Below, piece by piece: positions 27,570 through 36,282 of a DNA stretch of 64,000 bases. The DNA is from Pedobacter sp. Leaf176 (GTDB taxonomy: Bacteria > Bacteroidota > Bacteroidia > Sphingobacteriales > Sphingobacteriaceae): contig NZ_LMPD01000003.1 in the NCBI RefSeq assembly GCF_001424305.1, positions 757,659-821,658 on the forward strand, read 5' to 3'. A program made the translations under genes and the position numbers. The notes under the pieces were generated by a model. That model ran no database searches, was not told the DNA's origin, and was given only the letters and a program-made list of their open reading frames with translations. How positions within the stretch are numbered: the stretch's first letter is position 1; the number at the start of each line of letters is the position of its first letter.

Positions 27570-28075
27570 TGAAAAACAAGCAACAATTTGATTTTACCGT
27601 AGACAAAAGCACCAAAACCGTACATATAAATCGGTCGTTTAATGCTGAACTCAACCTGGTTTGGGATGCCTTTACCAAAGCAGAAATTCTCGACCAATGG
27701 GTAGCGCCTAAGCCTTGGACTTCCAGAACCAAATACATGAATTTTGAAGTTGGCGGAAAAAGGTTTTATGCCATGGTAAGTCCGGAAGGTCAGGAACACT
27801 GGTCGATTCAGGAATATAAATCCATTAGCCCAAAAACAAATTTCAAAATGTTCAATGCCTTTGCAGATGAAAATGAAAATCCGCAATTGCCCGGTTCTGA
27901 CTGGGATTACAATTTCAGCGAAGAAGACGGTACAACAAAAGTTCAGATAACCATTTACAACGAATCCCTGGAACGACTGGAACGTATGATTGCAATGGGT
28001 TTCAAAGAAGGCTTTACTGCTTCGGTAGAAAATTTAGAAAAACTATTGGCTGATTTTAAAAAAAACAACAATTAA
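27569..28075 (+). CDS. SRPBCC/AHSA1 domain protein
   Basis: A 168-residue START-like (Bet v 1 fold) ligand-binding protein: [33 protein letters not shown], then [21 protein letters not shown] strands and the long C-terminal helix [22 protein letters not shown]. Coupled to the ArsR gene by a one-base overlap, a very common pair whose ligand is generally unknown. Together with the VOC gene 25 bp later it forms a three-gene operon. Confidence 0.9.
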   Translation: MKNKQQFDFTVDKSTKTVHINRSFNAELNLVWDAFTKAEILDQWVAPKPWTSRTKYMNFEVGGKRFYAMVSPEGQEHWSIQEYKSISPKTNFKMFNAFADENENPQLPGSDWDYNFSEEDGTTKVQITIYNESLERLERMIAMGFKEGFTASVENLEKLLADFKKNNN

Positions 28076-28100
28076 CCAAATAAGATAAACACAGAAAATC

Positions 28101-28526
28101 ATGGCATTAATTAACCCACACATCAACTTCAATGGCAACGCCGAAGAAGCCTTTAACTTTTACAAATCAGCATTCGGCGGAGATTTCCAGAGCATTGTAC
28201 GCTTTAAGGAAATTGCAAGCGCTGAAAACCCCATATCGGAAAACGAAGCAAACAAAATTATGCACATTGCTTTACCAATCGGTCAGAATGTTTTAATGGG
28301 CAATGATGTACCTGAAATTCTGGGTAAAGTAAACGAAAGAGAAAACAGGTCTAAAATAGCTATTACCGCAGCCAGTCGCGAAGAGGCCGATATATTATAC
28401 AATAGCCTCTCTAAAGGCGGAGAAATTGAAATGCCAATTGCAGACAGTCCATGGGGTTCCTACTTTGCCATGTTCAGGGATAAATTCGGCATCGAATGGA
28501 TGATTGATTTTAGCACGAATAGCTGA
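28101..28526 (+). CDS. PhnB-like VOC family protein
   Basis: A 141-residue protein of the PhnB/DUF1428-like VOC branch: ALINPHINFNGNAEEAFNFYKSAFGGDF, MHIALPIGQNVLMGNDVP, and DSPWGSYFAMFRDKFGIEWMIDF. Third gene of the ArsR-SRPBCC operon. The branch is widespread beside AHSA1 genes; substrate unknown. The stop is followed within a few bases by an intergenic repeat. Confidence 0.9.
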   Translation: MALINPHINFNGNAEEAFNFYKSAFGGDFQSIVRFKEIASAENPISENEANKIMHIALPIGQNVLMGNDVPEILGKVNERENRSKIAITAASREEADILYNSLSKGGEIEMPIADSPWGSYFAMFRDKFGIEWMIDFSTNS

Positions 28527-28860
28527 TCCTTCGACTACGCTCAGGATGACAACATTTTTTATTTTCCCCTTATCACAGTGTCCTACTCCCCTCCTTATTT
28601 CAAGGAGGGGTTGGGGGTGGTTTCATAATCAGGAATTAAAACACCTGTTTATCCAAACCCGATTACAGAGAGGAAATACTTTTTGAAGTTCTGCTGAAAA
28701 AGATTGCCATGTCGTTCCTCCTCGCAATGACGGAACTTGCTTAAGCAAATCACCTTTCACTCTGAGTTTGTCGAAGACATTTTTCAATCGAAAATAATAA
28801 ACCGTTCGCCCTTCGACAATTTCAGGATGACAACTTTTTTTTATTTTCTCCTTAAGTTAA
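28527..28860. repeat. Cluster of short intergenic repeats
   Basis: Contains CCTTCGACTACGCTCAGGATGA words (28529 onward, again near 28808 in altered form, and at 28982), a hairpin CTCCCCTCCTT-ATTTC-AAGGAGGGG (about 28588-28611) and the tail GTTGGGGGTGGTTTC that also ends the tandem units at 43.5 kb. No gene is supported. Confidence 0.65.
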
Positions 28861-28889
28861 TGACATTGCCCCAGTACCTCCTTAAGTAG

Positions 28890-29275
28890 GTTGGCTCCCC
28901 CAAAAAAAACTTTACGGCAGGTGTACCTTTGCACTATGCTATCTGCACCTCGCTATCGGCATAGGAACTGATGGAAGGAGACCCTTCGACTACGCTCAGG
29001 ACGTTAAAGCTTGTGCAATCACATTCAACTTACTGCTGTCCAAGGCAGCGCGTCCTCCCGATTTTTCATCGGGGCTTGTGCTGCCGCCTTAAAAGCTTTA
29101 ACGAATTTATCCGACATCAGATCCAAGCCTTGATTGTTTGCTTCTTGATCATCAAGGATAAAGAAGAAACCATTCGGCGGCTAGCCGAGGCAAGATTGTG
29201 TTTAGGGAATAAAAAAAATCCATTGCATTAAGATTCCCGCCTGCGCGGGAAAGACGAGTTTTTATAATAAGTTCT
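28890..29275 (-). repeat. Tandem-unit family member, inverted, copy a
   Basis: Reverse complement of the unit repeated at 43480-45722: REP-like hairpin at the right (TTCCCGCCTGCGCGGGAA, 29233-29250), then the GCCGAGGCAAGATTGTGTTT, TCATCAAGGATAAAGAAG and CCCGATTTTTCATCGGGGCT words. A CTTCGACTACGCTCAGGA insertion interrupts it near 28984. Confidence 0.75.
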
Positions 29276-29333
29276 GAATTAACATTTTTTACAAGCTTCT
29301 ATCCGGCATACTATTTAATGAAACTCAATTAAT

Positions 29334-29715
29334 TAACTACCCCTGCCCCTCCTTGAAAATAAGGAGGGGAGTTCCCCTCAGCGTTTCAAAGCAAGCACCT
29401 GCTGATACCTGTCTTTACACCTGCTATCTGCACCTCGCTATCGGCATAGGGAATGATGGAAGGAGAAAACGTTAAAGCTTGTGCAATCACATTCAACTTA
29501 CTACTGGCCAAGGCAGCGCGTTCCTCCCGATTTTTCATCGGGGCTTGTGCTGCCGCCTTAAAAGCTTTAACGAATTTATCCGACAGCAGTTCCAAGCCTT
29601 GATTGTTTGCTTCTTTATCATCAAGGATAAAGAAGAAGCCATTCGGCGGCTAGCCGAGGCAAGATTGTGTTTAGGGAATAAAAAAAAATCCATTGCATTA
29701 AGATTCCCGTCTTTG
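29334..29715 (-). repeat. Tandem-unit family member, inverted, copy b
   Basis: Second inverted copy, of subtype B (CAAGCACCTGCTGATACCTG in this orientation). It begins with the CCCCTGCCCCTCCTTGAAAA hairpin half and ends with ATTAAGATTCCCG at 29715, 44 bp before the photolyase start. Confidence 0.75.
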
Positions 29716-29758
29716 ATTTTTTCCCCAACAACCCCGCTGCTTTACTGTTTAAATATTA

Positions 29759-31309
29759 ATGAGCAAAACCGGACCTAAAACCCTGCGATTAATACTTGGC
29801 GACCAACTCAACATTAACCACAGCTGGTATAAAAATGTTGATGATTCTGTTTCCTACGTGTTAATGGAGCTTCGAAGTGAAACCGACTATACCTGGCACC
29901 ACATTCAAAAAATCCTTGGTTTCTTTGCGGCGATGCGAAATTTTGCTGAAACGCTCAGACAACGAAAACACCAGGTGACTTATATACACCTGAATGACAA
30001 GGACAACATGCAGCGCTTTGATAAAAATTGCGAAGCCATTATCGAAAAATATCAATTCGAAAAATTTGAATACCAGCTACCCGATGAATACAGGGTGGAT
30101 GAACATCTAAAAAACTTCACTCAAAGTTTAAAAATCCCCTTCAACATAAGCGACACGGAACACTTCTACAGCACCAGGGAGGAGTTAAAAACTTTCTTTT
30201 CGGATAAAAAAGTGTTTTTAATGGAAACATTCTACCATTACATGCGTAAAAAACATAAAGTGTTAATCATTAACGGCGACCAACCCATACATGGTAAATG
30301 GAATTTCGACGAGGACAACCGCAGCAAATTACCCAAAAATCATAAATCCATTCCGCCTCTTATTTTCGATAATGACCTAAGTGAAATAGAAGCCGAAATC
30401 AGGGAGGCCAACATCAAAACCATTGGATCTGTAGACAGCCGGCACTTTATATGGCCTGTAAACAGGAAGCAATGTTTGACTTTACTCGACTTCTTTGTTG
30501 TAAACTGCTTACACTTATTCGGCACTTTTCAGGATGCAATGGCTCCGGTCGAATGGTCGGTTTATCATTCCAGGCTGTCATTTGCGATGAATACAAAGTT
30601 ACTTTCACCAATGGAAGTGGTTGATAAGGCCATTGAGACTTATGCCAAAAATCCCGGGGGAATTGCTTACCACCAGCTTGAAGGTTTTGTAAGGCAGATT
30701 ATTGGCTGGCGGGAATACATGAGGGGAATTTACTGGTTAAAAATGCCTGACTATGCCGGGCTTAATTACCTTAATCACCAAAATAGCCTACCAAAATGGT
30801 TCTGGACAGGAAACACGAAAATGAACTGCCTTCGAAACGCCATAAATCAATCGCTGCAACTTGCCTATGCGCACCACATACAACGGTTGATGGTTACCGG
30901 GAATTTTGCATTGCTGGCAGGTGTCCATCCTGATGAAGTGGATGCCTGGTACCTGGGAATTTACATTGATGCGATAGAATGGGTTGAAATTACCAATACC
31001 AGGGGCATGAGTCAGTTTGCCGATGGCGGACTGGTTGGCACTAAACCTTATGTGAGTTCAGCGGCTTACATTCACAAAATGAGTTCCTATTGTGAGGGTT
31101 GTTATTATGATAAAGCTAAGAAGACCGGTAAAAAAGCCTGTCCATTCAACAGCCTATACTGGAACTTTTTTGATAAACATGAGGATATATTGGCTAAGAA
31201 CCAGCGTCTGAAAATGGTGTATTCAATATGGCATAAAATGAAACCTGAAGCCAAAGATGAATTGTTGGAACAAGCTCAATACTATTTAGCTCATATTGAT
31301 GAGTTGTAG
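29759..31309 (+). CDS. Iron-sulfur bacterial photolyase (FeS-BCP, probable (6-4) photolyase)
   Basis: A 516-residue flavoprotein of the DPRP/PhrB branch, which repairs UV (6-4) photoproducts with blue light. The start LRLILGDQLNINHSWY is the branch signature. Four cysteines, 357, 445, 448 and 461, have exactly the spacing of the [4Fe-4S] ligands in Agrobacterium PhrB (350, 438, 441, 454). The FAD region includes ARNQ-like GWREYMRGIYW and AHHIQRLMVTGNFALLAG, then NTRGMSQFADGG. No DNA-repair neighbours; it follows a repeat cluster. Confidence 0.92.
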   Translation: MSKTGPKTLRLILGDQLNINHSWYKNVDDSVSYVLMELRSETDYTWHHIQKILGFFAAMRNFAETLRQRKHQVTYIHLNDKDNMQRFDKNCEAIIEKYQFEKFEYQLPDEYRVDEHLKNFTQSLKIPFNISDTEHFYSTREELKTFFSDKKVFLMETFYHYMRKKHKVLIINGDQPIHGKWNFDEDNRSKLPKNHKSIPPLIFDNDLSEIEAEIREANIKTIGSVDSRHFIWPVNRKQCLTLLDFFVVNCLHLFGTFQDAMAPVEWSVYHSRLSFAMNTKLLSPMEVVDKAIETYAKNPGGIAYHQLEGFVRQIIGWREYMRGIYWLKMPDYAGLNYLNHQNSLPKWFWTGNTKMNCLRNAINQSLQLAYAHHIQRLMVTGNFALLAGVHPDEVDAWYLGIYIDAIEWVEITNTRGMSQFADGGLVGTKPYVSSAAYIHKMSSYCEGCYYDKAKKTGKKACPFNSLYWNFFDKHEDILAKNQRLKMVYSIWHKMKPEAKDELLEQAQYYLAHIDEL

Positions 31310-31828
31310 TATTCTAGAATGGAACAAATGGCTTAGCCGTCGCGCCATTGAGATGGCTAAGGGCCAGACTGAGTTGCAAATTAATATAAATGAGACTGTA
31401 CCTGTCCAATAATTTCTGGTTATTATCATACTATGCTTCTCGAAGATTTGCGAACATTTTAGAAGGTTTAAAATAATAATAATAAACCCTTCGATGGGCT
31501 ACAATTTACGTTATGCAAATCATATATTCAGTATTTTTAACTAATTCGCATTTCCATCCAGGCAGGCCCAAGCACAGAATCACCGTTCTACTTTAATCCG
31601 GCCTAATAAATTTTTCGGGTAAATGGTTTTTTCTTGTTTTCATCTGCATTAATGAGCTCAGCAGTGCTTCGGTTTTTGTTTCTTTTTGATGCCAAAAAGA
31701 AAGAGCCCTTCGGCGGCGGCGAGCCGAGTCAGTACCGTGCTTCATGAAAAAAGGAATCAATATATGTCACTAATATTGATTCTATATTAGCCAGTTAAGG
31801 GTCGGACTAAGTGCAGTTAAATAGAAAT
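31310..31828. other. Non-coding gap with repeat fragments
   Basis: No gene seen. GAGACTGTA at 31391 repeats the end of the palindromic element at 31829. TTTGTTTCTTTTTGATGCCA and TTCGGCGGCGGCGAGCCGAG (31675-31727) echo words of the 43.5-kb unit family. Nothing else recognised. Confidence 0.45.
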
Positions 31829-31957
31829 GAGACTGTATCATAAATAAAAAATTGTCATCATTTGCTTGCCGAAGGAGCCGTTTAAAATATTTATTCGGCG
31901 TTTCGACAGGCTTAATGTGACAATTTTATTAACTGCAATTATAAATAATACAGTCTC
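31829..31957. repeat. MITE-like inverted-repeat element
   Basis: GAGACTGTATCATAAATA, followed by AAAAATTGTCA, faces TGACAATTTTATTAACTG, then AATAATACAGTCTC, forming imperfect terminal inverted repeats of ~30-40 nt around a ~55-nt centre. It lies 8 bp from the stop of the PA2169-type gene and may also act as its terminator. Confidence 0.55.
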
Positions 31958-31965
31958 TTTATTTC

Positions 31966-32418
31966 TTAGTTAGCTGTAGCTTTAAGCGATTTGATTTCAG
32001 TAAGCGCGTTTTGAATGCCATCCCTCTGTCTGTTCAGCAAATCAAGGTGATCAGCATGAATTCCAGGCGATTTCAAAATGCTATCATATTTTTCCACGGC
32101 TGCTGTTTCACCAGTTTCGATGGCACCTAAAATAGCTTGATCTTCTTTACTGCTCAATGCTTCTTTAATGTCTATCCAGGTTCTGTGAATTGCGCCAAGG
32201 ATACCACCTTCGCTATTGTCTGACTCAGCACCATGGCTCGCTAAATGGGCTTTCAATTCCAGTTCATAAGCTTTTCTTTCCGCAGCATATTTCAGAAAAA
32301 TTGCTTTTAACTCTAAATTGTCTGTTGTTTCACTTGCAGATTCGTAACCTTCTTTACCATCATTAACGATGGAGATAAGTCCTTTTAAATCTGAGATAAT
32401 TTCATTATTGTTTTCCAT
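31966..32418 (-). CDS. PA2169-type four-helix-bundle protein (DUF2383)
   Basis: A 150-residue all-helical protein: IISDLKGLISIVNDGKEGYESASE, LKAIFLKYAAERKAYELELK, GILGAIHRTWIDIKEALSSKED, AILGAIETGETAAVEKYDSIL. This matches the PA2169/DUF2383 ferritin-like family often induced by stress. The residues typical of di-iron sites (E..H pairs) are only partly present. Another ferritin-like (DUF892) gene lies 1 kb away. Confidence 0.88.
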   Translation of the reverse strand: MENNNEIISDLKGLISIVNDGKEGYESASETTDNLELKAIFLKYAAERKAYELELKAHLASHGAESDNSEGGILGAIHRTWIDIKEALSSKEDQAILGAIETGETAAVEKYDSILKSPGIHADHLDLLNRQRDGIQNALTEIKSLKATAN

Positions 32419-32649
32419 ATTTTTTTTAGATTTCTATAATAACCGGATACCTTGATAAATGTTTTAATAATCACTTCAAGCTATAAGTTATTACTTTTGG
32501 TTGTTTCTTCCTGACTGTTTATCAAAGGAAAATTTATAGTCAGAAATTATAATTAAAAGGAAATTGGAAATAGAAAGTGGAAATGGAGAAGCAGCATAAT
32601 ACATTACGCCAACATATATATTTGGCGCTGAGAATGACCGATAATGAAA

Positions 32650-33258
32650 TTAGTCTGCCAATAAGCCCTTAACCAGGCTTTTCCATTGAGGATATGAAAG
32701 GCCTATTTTAGCCGCAATGCCGACGAAGAAATTCCTGCTTTTATCCAAAAAGCTTCCTTGATCAGTGTTCGGAACTTCGTTACGACCATGTTCTTCGGCA
32801 GTTACAACCAGTCCGAATTTCCGGATAACAAATGTTGAAGTGGCCGTATCTTTAAAAAAATGTGCTGTTGGCCCGTCTTTATCCATTGGATGATTACAAG
32901 GCCGGACAATGACAGATAATACTTGCTGCTCATCTTCTGATAGCAATTTAATGTCCTCTATCCTAACCCAGTCGTAGCCCATACCAACATGTGTACCTGG
33001 CCCCGGGATGTCAATTCTGATGAAGTCGCCGGTTTCCGCCGTCCGGTCTGCCCGAATACCGTGGGCATCTATTAATTGAAATGAAGATATACCCGCATAC
33101 TTTTCCCATTCGTTAATGCTTAATAGACGTTTTGATGCCTTATCAAATAAAACCTGGGCTTCCGCTTCAGTTTTAAAAATACGCTTCTCAATGGCATCAA
33201 TAGCGCTGCCTACAACCTGTGGAGGAATGATTTTACTATCTACATTTTCGTCTTTCAT
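32650..33258 (-). CDS. Hypothetical protein, soluble
   Basis: A 202-residue protein starting MKDENVDSKI. The middle has a well-formed domain (GDFIRIDIPGPGTHVGMGYDWVRIEDIKLL, VIVRPCNHPMDKDGPTAHFF, STFVIRKFGLVVTAEEHGRNE). No signal peptide, no membrane segment. The family is not recognised, though similar proteins of about this length occur in Bacteroidota. The 230-bp gap to the upstream-lying 31966 gene holds only AT-rich sequence. Confidence 0.72.
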   Translation of the reverse strand: MKDENVDSKIIPPQVVGSAIDAIEKRIFKTEAEAQVLFDKASKRLLSINEWEKYAGISSFQLIDAHGIRADRTAETGDFIRIDIPGPGTHVGMGYDWVRIEDIKLLSEDEQQVLSVIVRPCNHPMDKDGPTAHFFKDTATSTFVIRKFGLVVTAEEHGRNEVPNTDQGSFLDKSRNFFVGIAAKIGLSYPQWKSLVKGLLAD

Positions 33259-33471
33259 ATCCTTTGAAAAATACAGGGGAGCAATACCGTCAAGCCCCTT
33301 TCAATATAACCCTGCCTGCTATAAATAAGTTTTGTCTTATTTGTATTGGATGGCGAAGACTATGGAATGAATTTTACATTCACGCGTACTAATTGAATAA
33401 ATTGCGTATTAATTCATTGGAACATTTAATGTTTTAAGCGGTTGTGTATATACAATATTTAAAATAAAACT

Positions 33472-34059
33472 ATGGCTACCACAGAAAAAAGCAAAGCAAC
33501 TACAACAAAAAGTGCAGCAAAAACTAAAACTGCAGCAAATACAAAATCCAAAACCGGAAAGATGGAAAATTCCGAGTTTCATGAATTCTTTGTTGATGAA
33601 CTTAAGGACATCTACTGGGCAGAAAAACACCTGGTGAAAGCACTACCGAAAATGAAGAAGGCAGCTACCAGCCCGGAACTCGCCGCAGCGTTTGAAAAAC
33701 ATACACAGGAAACCCAGACACATATTGAAACATTAGAGCAGGTATTCTCACTTTTAGAAGAGAAAGCAGCAGCAAAAAAATGCGACGCAATGGCTGGCTT
33801 ATTAGAAGAAGCTGATGGAATTATCGAAGATACGGATGCAGGTACAATGATTCGCGATGCGGGACTTATCCTTGCGGCACAAAAAGTAGAGCATTATGAA
33901 ATCGCTACTTACGGTACTTTAAAAGTATTTGCAGAAAATATGGGTCATACTGAAGTAGCAGAATTGCTCGGCCAGACGCTGGAAAATGAAAAAGCAACCG
34001 ATGTTGCGCTTACAGAATGCGCAGTTAGCTTTGTTAATGAGGCTGCCTCACAGGAATAA
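33472..34059 (+). CDS. Ferritin-like DUF892 protein (YciE/YciF family)
   Basis: A 195-residue protein with a Lys/Ala/Thr-rich N-terminal extension (residues 1-30, histone-tail-like: KSKATTTKSAAKTKTAANTKSK) and then the DUF892 helical bundle: FHEFFVDELKDIYWAEKHLVKALPKM, FEKHTQETQTHIETLEQVF, VEHYEIATYGTLKVFAENMG. Conserved Glu and His (DELKDIYWAE, KHTQETQTHIE, EHYE) fit a di-iron site. YciE/F proteins are stress-linked. The basic tail is a repeated feature of this branch and could bind DNA. Confidence 0.92.
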   Translation: MATTEKSKATTTKSAAKTKTAANTKSKTGKMENSEFHEFFVDELKDIYWAEKHLVKALPKMKKAATSPELAAAFEKHTQETQTHIETLEQVFSLLEEKAAAKKCDAMAGLLEEADGIIEDTDAGTMIRDAGLILAAQKVEHYEIATYGTLKVFAENMGHTEVAELLGQTLENEKATDVALTECAVSFVNEAASQE

Positions 34060-34128
34060 CAATAAAAAATAAATTCTGGAAAGCGTTGAAAGGTCAAAAG
34101 ATTAGAACAATTCATTGAAAGATTAGAG

Positions 34129-34154
34129 AGTCCGGTGTTTTACCGGACTTTTTT
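34129..34154 (+). terminator. Rho-independent terminator of the DUF892 gene
   Basis: AGTCCGGT (34129-34136) pairs with ACCGGACT (34142-34149) and is followed by TTTTTT. Confidence 0.9.
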
Positions 34155-34281
34155 GTTTGGTTTTAGTATTATTTGTTTCCGTCATCCGAAAGCTATCGGA
34201 TCCCGCGCAGGTGGAAATCTTTTGATACAGACTCTTTTTTTTCGTTTTATTTGTAACTTCATTTTCCAAATCAAACCAGAC

Positions 34282-34845
34282 ATGTCTTATTGCAGTGCCA
34301 TCGAATTAATGCAGCCCGAAGAAAGAAAGGCTTTGCACAAAAACTACCACGATAACCATTACGGTTTCCCAATTCACGACGATAATGAACTGTTCGGCAG
34401 GCTGCTTATGGAGATTAATCAAGCCGGACTAAGCTGGGAAACAATTTTAAAAAAGGAAAAGTCTTTTCGCAACGCATACGACAACTTTAACCTGAAAAAG
34501 GTTGCAGCTTATAATGAAACTGACCTGGAAAGACTGCTAAACGATGCCGGGATTATAAGAAACCGTTTAAAAATTAATGCAGCCATCGAAAATGCAAAAA
34601 CCATGTTGTCGCTACAGGTCACATACGGTTCATTTGAAAAATGGCTGGAACACCACCACCCAAAGACTAAAGAAGAATGGATAAAGTTATTCAAAAAGAC
34701 CTTCAGGTTTACAGGTGGCGAAATTGTGAATGAATTTTTAATGAGCATCGGCTATCTGCCGGGTTGCCACGACGACAATTGCCCTGTTAACATCGAAATA
34801 GTGAAGCAAAAACCGATGTGGCTAAATAAAAATAGTGATGCGTGA
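34282..34845 (+). CDS. tag: DNA-3-methyladenine glycosylase I
   Basis: A 187-residue base-excision enzyme that removes 3-methyladenine from DNA. Start at ATG 34282 (MSYCSAIELM); the longer frame reads through the terminator and a REP-like hairpin (34203-34219). Tag motifs: YHDNHYGFPIHDDNELFGRLLMEINQAGLSW with the catalytic Glu/Trp region, and the C-terminal GYLPGCHDDNCP that completes a zinc site with Cys 4 and His. Shares an alkylation theme with the Ada-AlkB operon 1.4 kb downstream. Confidence 0.93.
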   Translation: MSYCSAIELMQPEERKALHKNYHDNHYGFPIHDDNELFGRLLMEINQAGLSWETILKKEKSFRNAYDNFNLKKVAAYNETDLERLLNDAGIIRNRLKINAAIENAKTMLSLQVTYGSFEKWLEHHHPKTKEEWIKLFKKTFRFTGGEIVNEFLMSIGYLPGCHDDNCPVNIEIVKQKPMWLNKNSDA

Positions 34846-34920
34846 AAATAATCAGGCGGACAACTGAATTTGATTCAGGATTTGAGTTTTGTTTTCAGTC
34901 AAAAACTATATCTTCATCAT

Positions 34921-35610
34921 ATGGAGATTGTATCTAAAATAGCCTTTCGAAAAATCCTTTTCAGTGTAATTGCCTTAATTATTATCCTTTTTCTACAGCC
35001 GGTTTTGACCGGGATGTATATCAGGCTGTATGCCATCCCCGTTACGCCTAAGCTTTTTCTTTTTACAAGATTATTCTACTGGGTTTTGGCGCTTGGTATC
35101 TGGCAGTATGCTAAAAAAATAGAGAAACAGCCTATACTGCTCTGGAAAGAACAGAAATACGATTTTATATTTTATTTAATTTCCATTGTTTTGATCTTCA
35201 TTTCCGTTATCCTCTCGGTGTCGATTATCCGGATAGTATGCCATTTTTTTCATGTTGATATAAAAAGCGAAACGCTGGAAAACGCCATCCGGATGTTTAA
35301 AGCACACAGATATTTAGCTGTATTTGCTGCATTAACGGCAGGCGTTACCGAAGAATTAATTTTCCGTGGCTATTTACAACCAAGATTAGAAGTACTTTTT
35401 AAAAATCCCTATGTCGCTATATTTGTTTCCTCTGCTATTTTTGGATTGCTACATTTTGGATTTGGTACCATAATAAACATGGTTGGTCCTTTTGTGATCG
35501 GCTTAATATATGCAATTTACTATCAAAAATACCGAAATATTAAAGTACTTATGATAAGCCATTTTCTTTGGGATATGATTGTAATTTTTATTTCCATAAA
35601 TCGTTATTAA
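34921..35610 (+). CDS. CPBP family intramembrane metalloprotease
   Basis: A 229-residue membrane protein from ATG 34921 (MEIVSKIAF), with about six hydrophobic segments. The CAAX-protease/bacteriocin-processing motifs are present: EELIFRGYL (Glu-Glu and Arg), then LLHFGFG and SHFLWDM supplying the zinc-binding His. Such proteins cleave or modify membrane substrates, and some give bacteriocin immunity. The target is unknown. It starts 75 bp after tag on the same strand. Confidence 0.88.
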   Translation: MEIVSKIAFRKILFSVIALIIILFLQPVLTGMYIRLYAIPVTPKLFLFTRLFYWVLALGIWQYAKKIEKQPILLWKEQKYDFIFYLISIVLIFISVILSVSIIRIVCHFFHVDIKSETLENAIRMFKAHRYLAVFAALTAGVTEELIFRGYLQPRLEVLFKNPYVAIFVSSAIFGLLHFGFGTIINMVGPFVIGLIYAIYYQKYRNIKVLMISHFLWDMIVIFISINRY

Positions 35611-35902
35611 TTCAACAGGTTTCGAATGGTCGAATGCAAAAATATTTAGCAGAAACATATTAAAACCCTTTTAAATTCAGAAGAGTTTTTCCCCATACAG
35701 ATTCCTGATAATGAAGCTGAAAAACCAGAAACTACTTAAATCGAAAATGATTATATTTCTTAACAGATAAGCAGCAAAACCAATGAAATTGATATTAAAA
35801 ATGTTTTAATTGAAAAGATTAGTAATTGTTTTGAAGCGATACAGCATAATTAAACTACTCATGGATTTAGCGTGTGATAGCTAAAATCAATATATTCAGG
35901 CC
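35611..35902. other. Non-coding gap, possible decayed gene
   Basis: One frame around 35697-35850 keeps a protein-like composition (QIPDNEAEKPETT, stop, IENDYIS, stop, then SSKTNEIDIKNVLIEKISN) but is broken by three stops. This could be a worn-out gene end; no family can be named. Confidence 0.3.
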
Positions 35903-36190
35903 ATGAAAAGTTTACCGGAGTTTAAAGCATCATTAAAAGATGAGAGGCCTGATCCTAATTTATCCGTTCAATTACTGGCACTATGGCACGATGGGAAAGG
36001 GAACTGGCATGAAGCCCATAAGCAGGTTGACCACTTAAACGACACTTTATCTGCACACGTACATGCTTACCTGCATCGCAAGGAAGGCGACATCTGGAAT
36101 GCCGATTATTGGTACCAGAAAGCGAAACAAAGCCGCCCTGAAATCTCATTGGATGAAGAATGGGAAAAGCTGGTTATACAATTCCTGTAA
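35903..36190 (+). CDS. Small hypothetical protein
   Basis: A 95-residue soluble protein: LPEFKASLKDERPDPNLSVQLLALWHDGKGNWHEAHKQVDHLND, then HAYLHRKEGDIWNADYWYQKAKQSRP. The repeated Trp-His-Glu-Ala-His and A-Y-W-Y pattern resembles half of a TPR-like pair, and His/Trp richness is notable. It is a recurrent Bacteroidota protein without known function. It stands alone, followed by the promoter of the Ada-like operon. Confidence 0.78.
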   Translation: MKSLPEFKASLKDERPDPNLSVQLLALWHDGKGNWHEAHKQVDHLNDTLSAHVHAYLHRKEGDIWNADYWYQKAKQSRPEISLDEEWEKLVIQFL

Positions 36191-36255
36191 AAGGGGGCAA
36201 GAATTTATTCTGACAACTTAGCAAGTTTCGGGTGGTTTAGCTTTAAAATCAAAAC

Positions 36256-36263
36256 TACTTTTG
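36256..36263 (+). promoter_or_regulatory. -7 box of the Ada-AlkB operon
   Basis: TACTTTTG fits TAnnTTTG and lies 19 bp before the start codon; GGTTTAG at 36235-36241 could be part of the -33 region. The leader would be very short. Confidence 0.5.
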
Positions 36264-36282
36264 TATATTAATAATTAAGATT

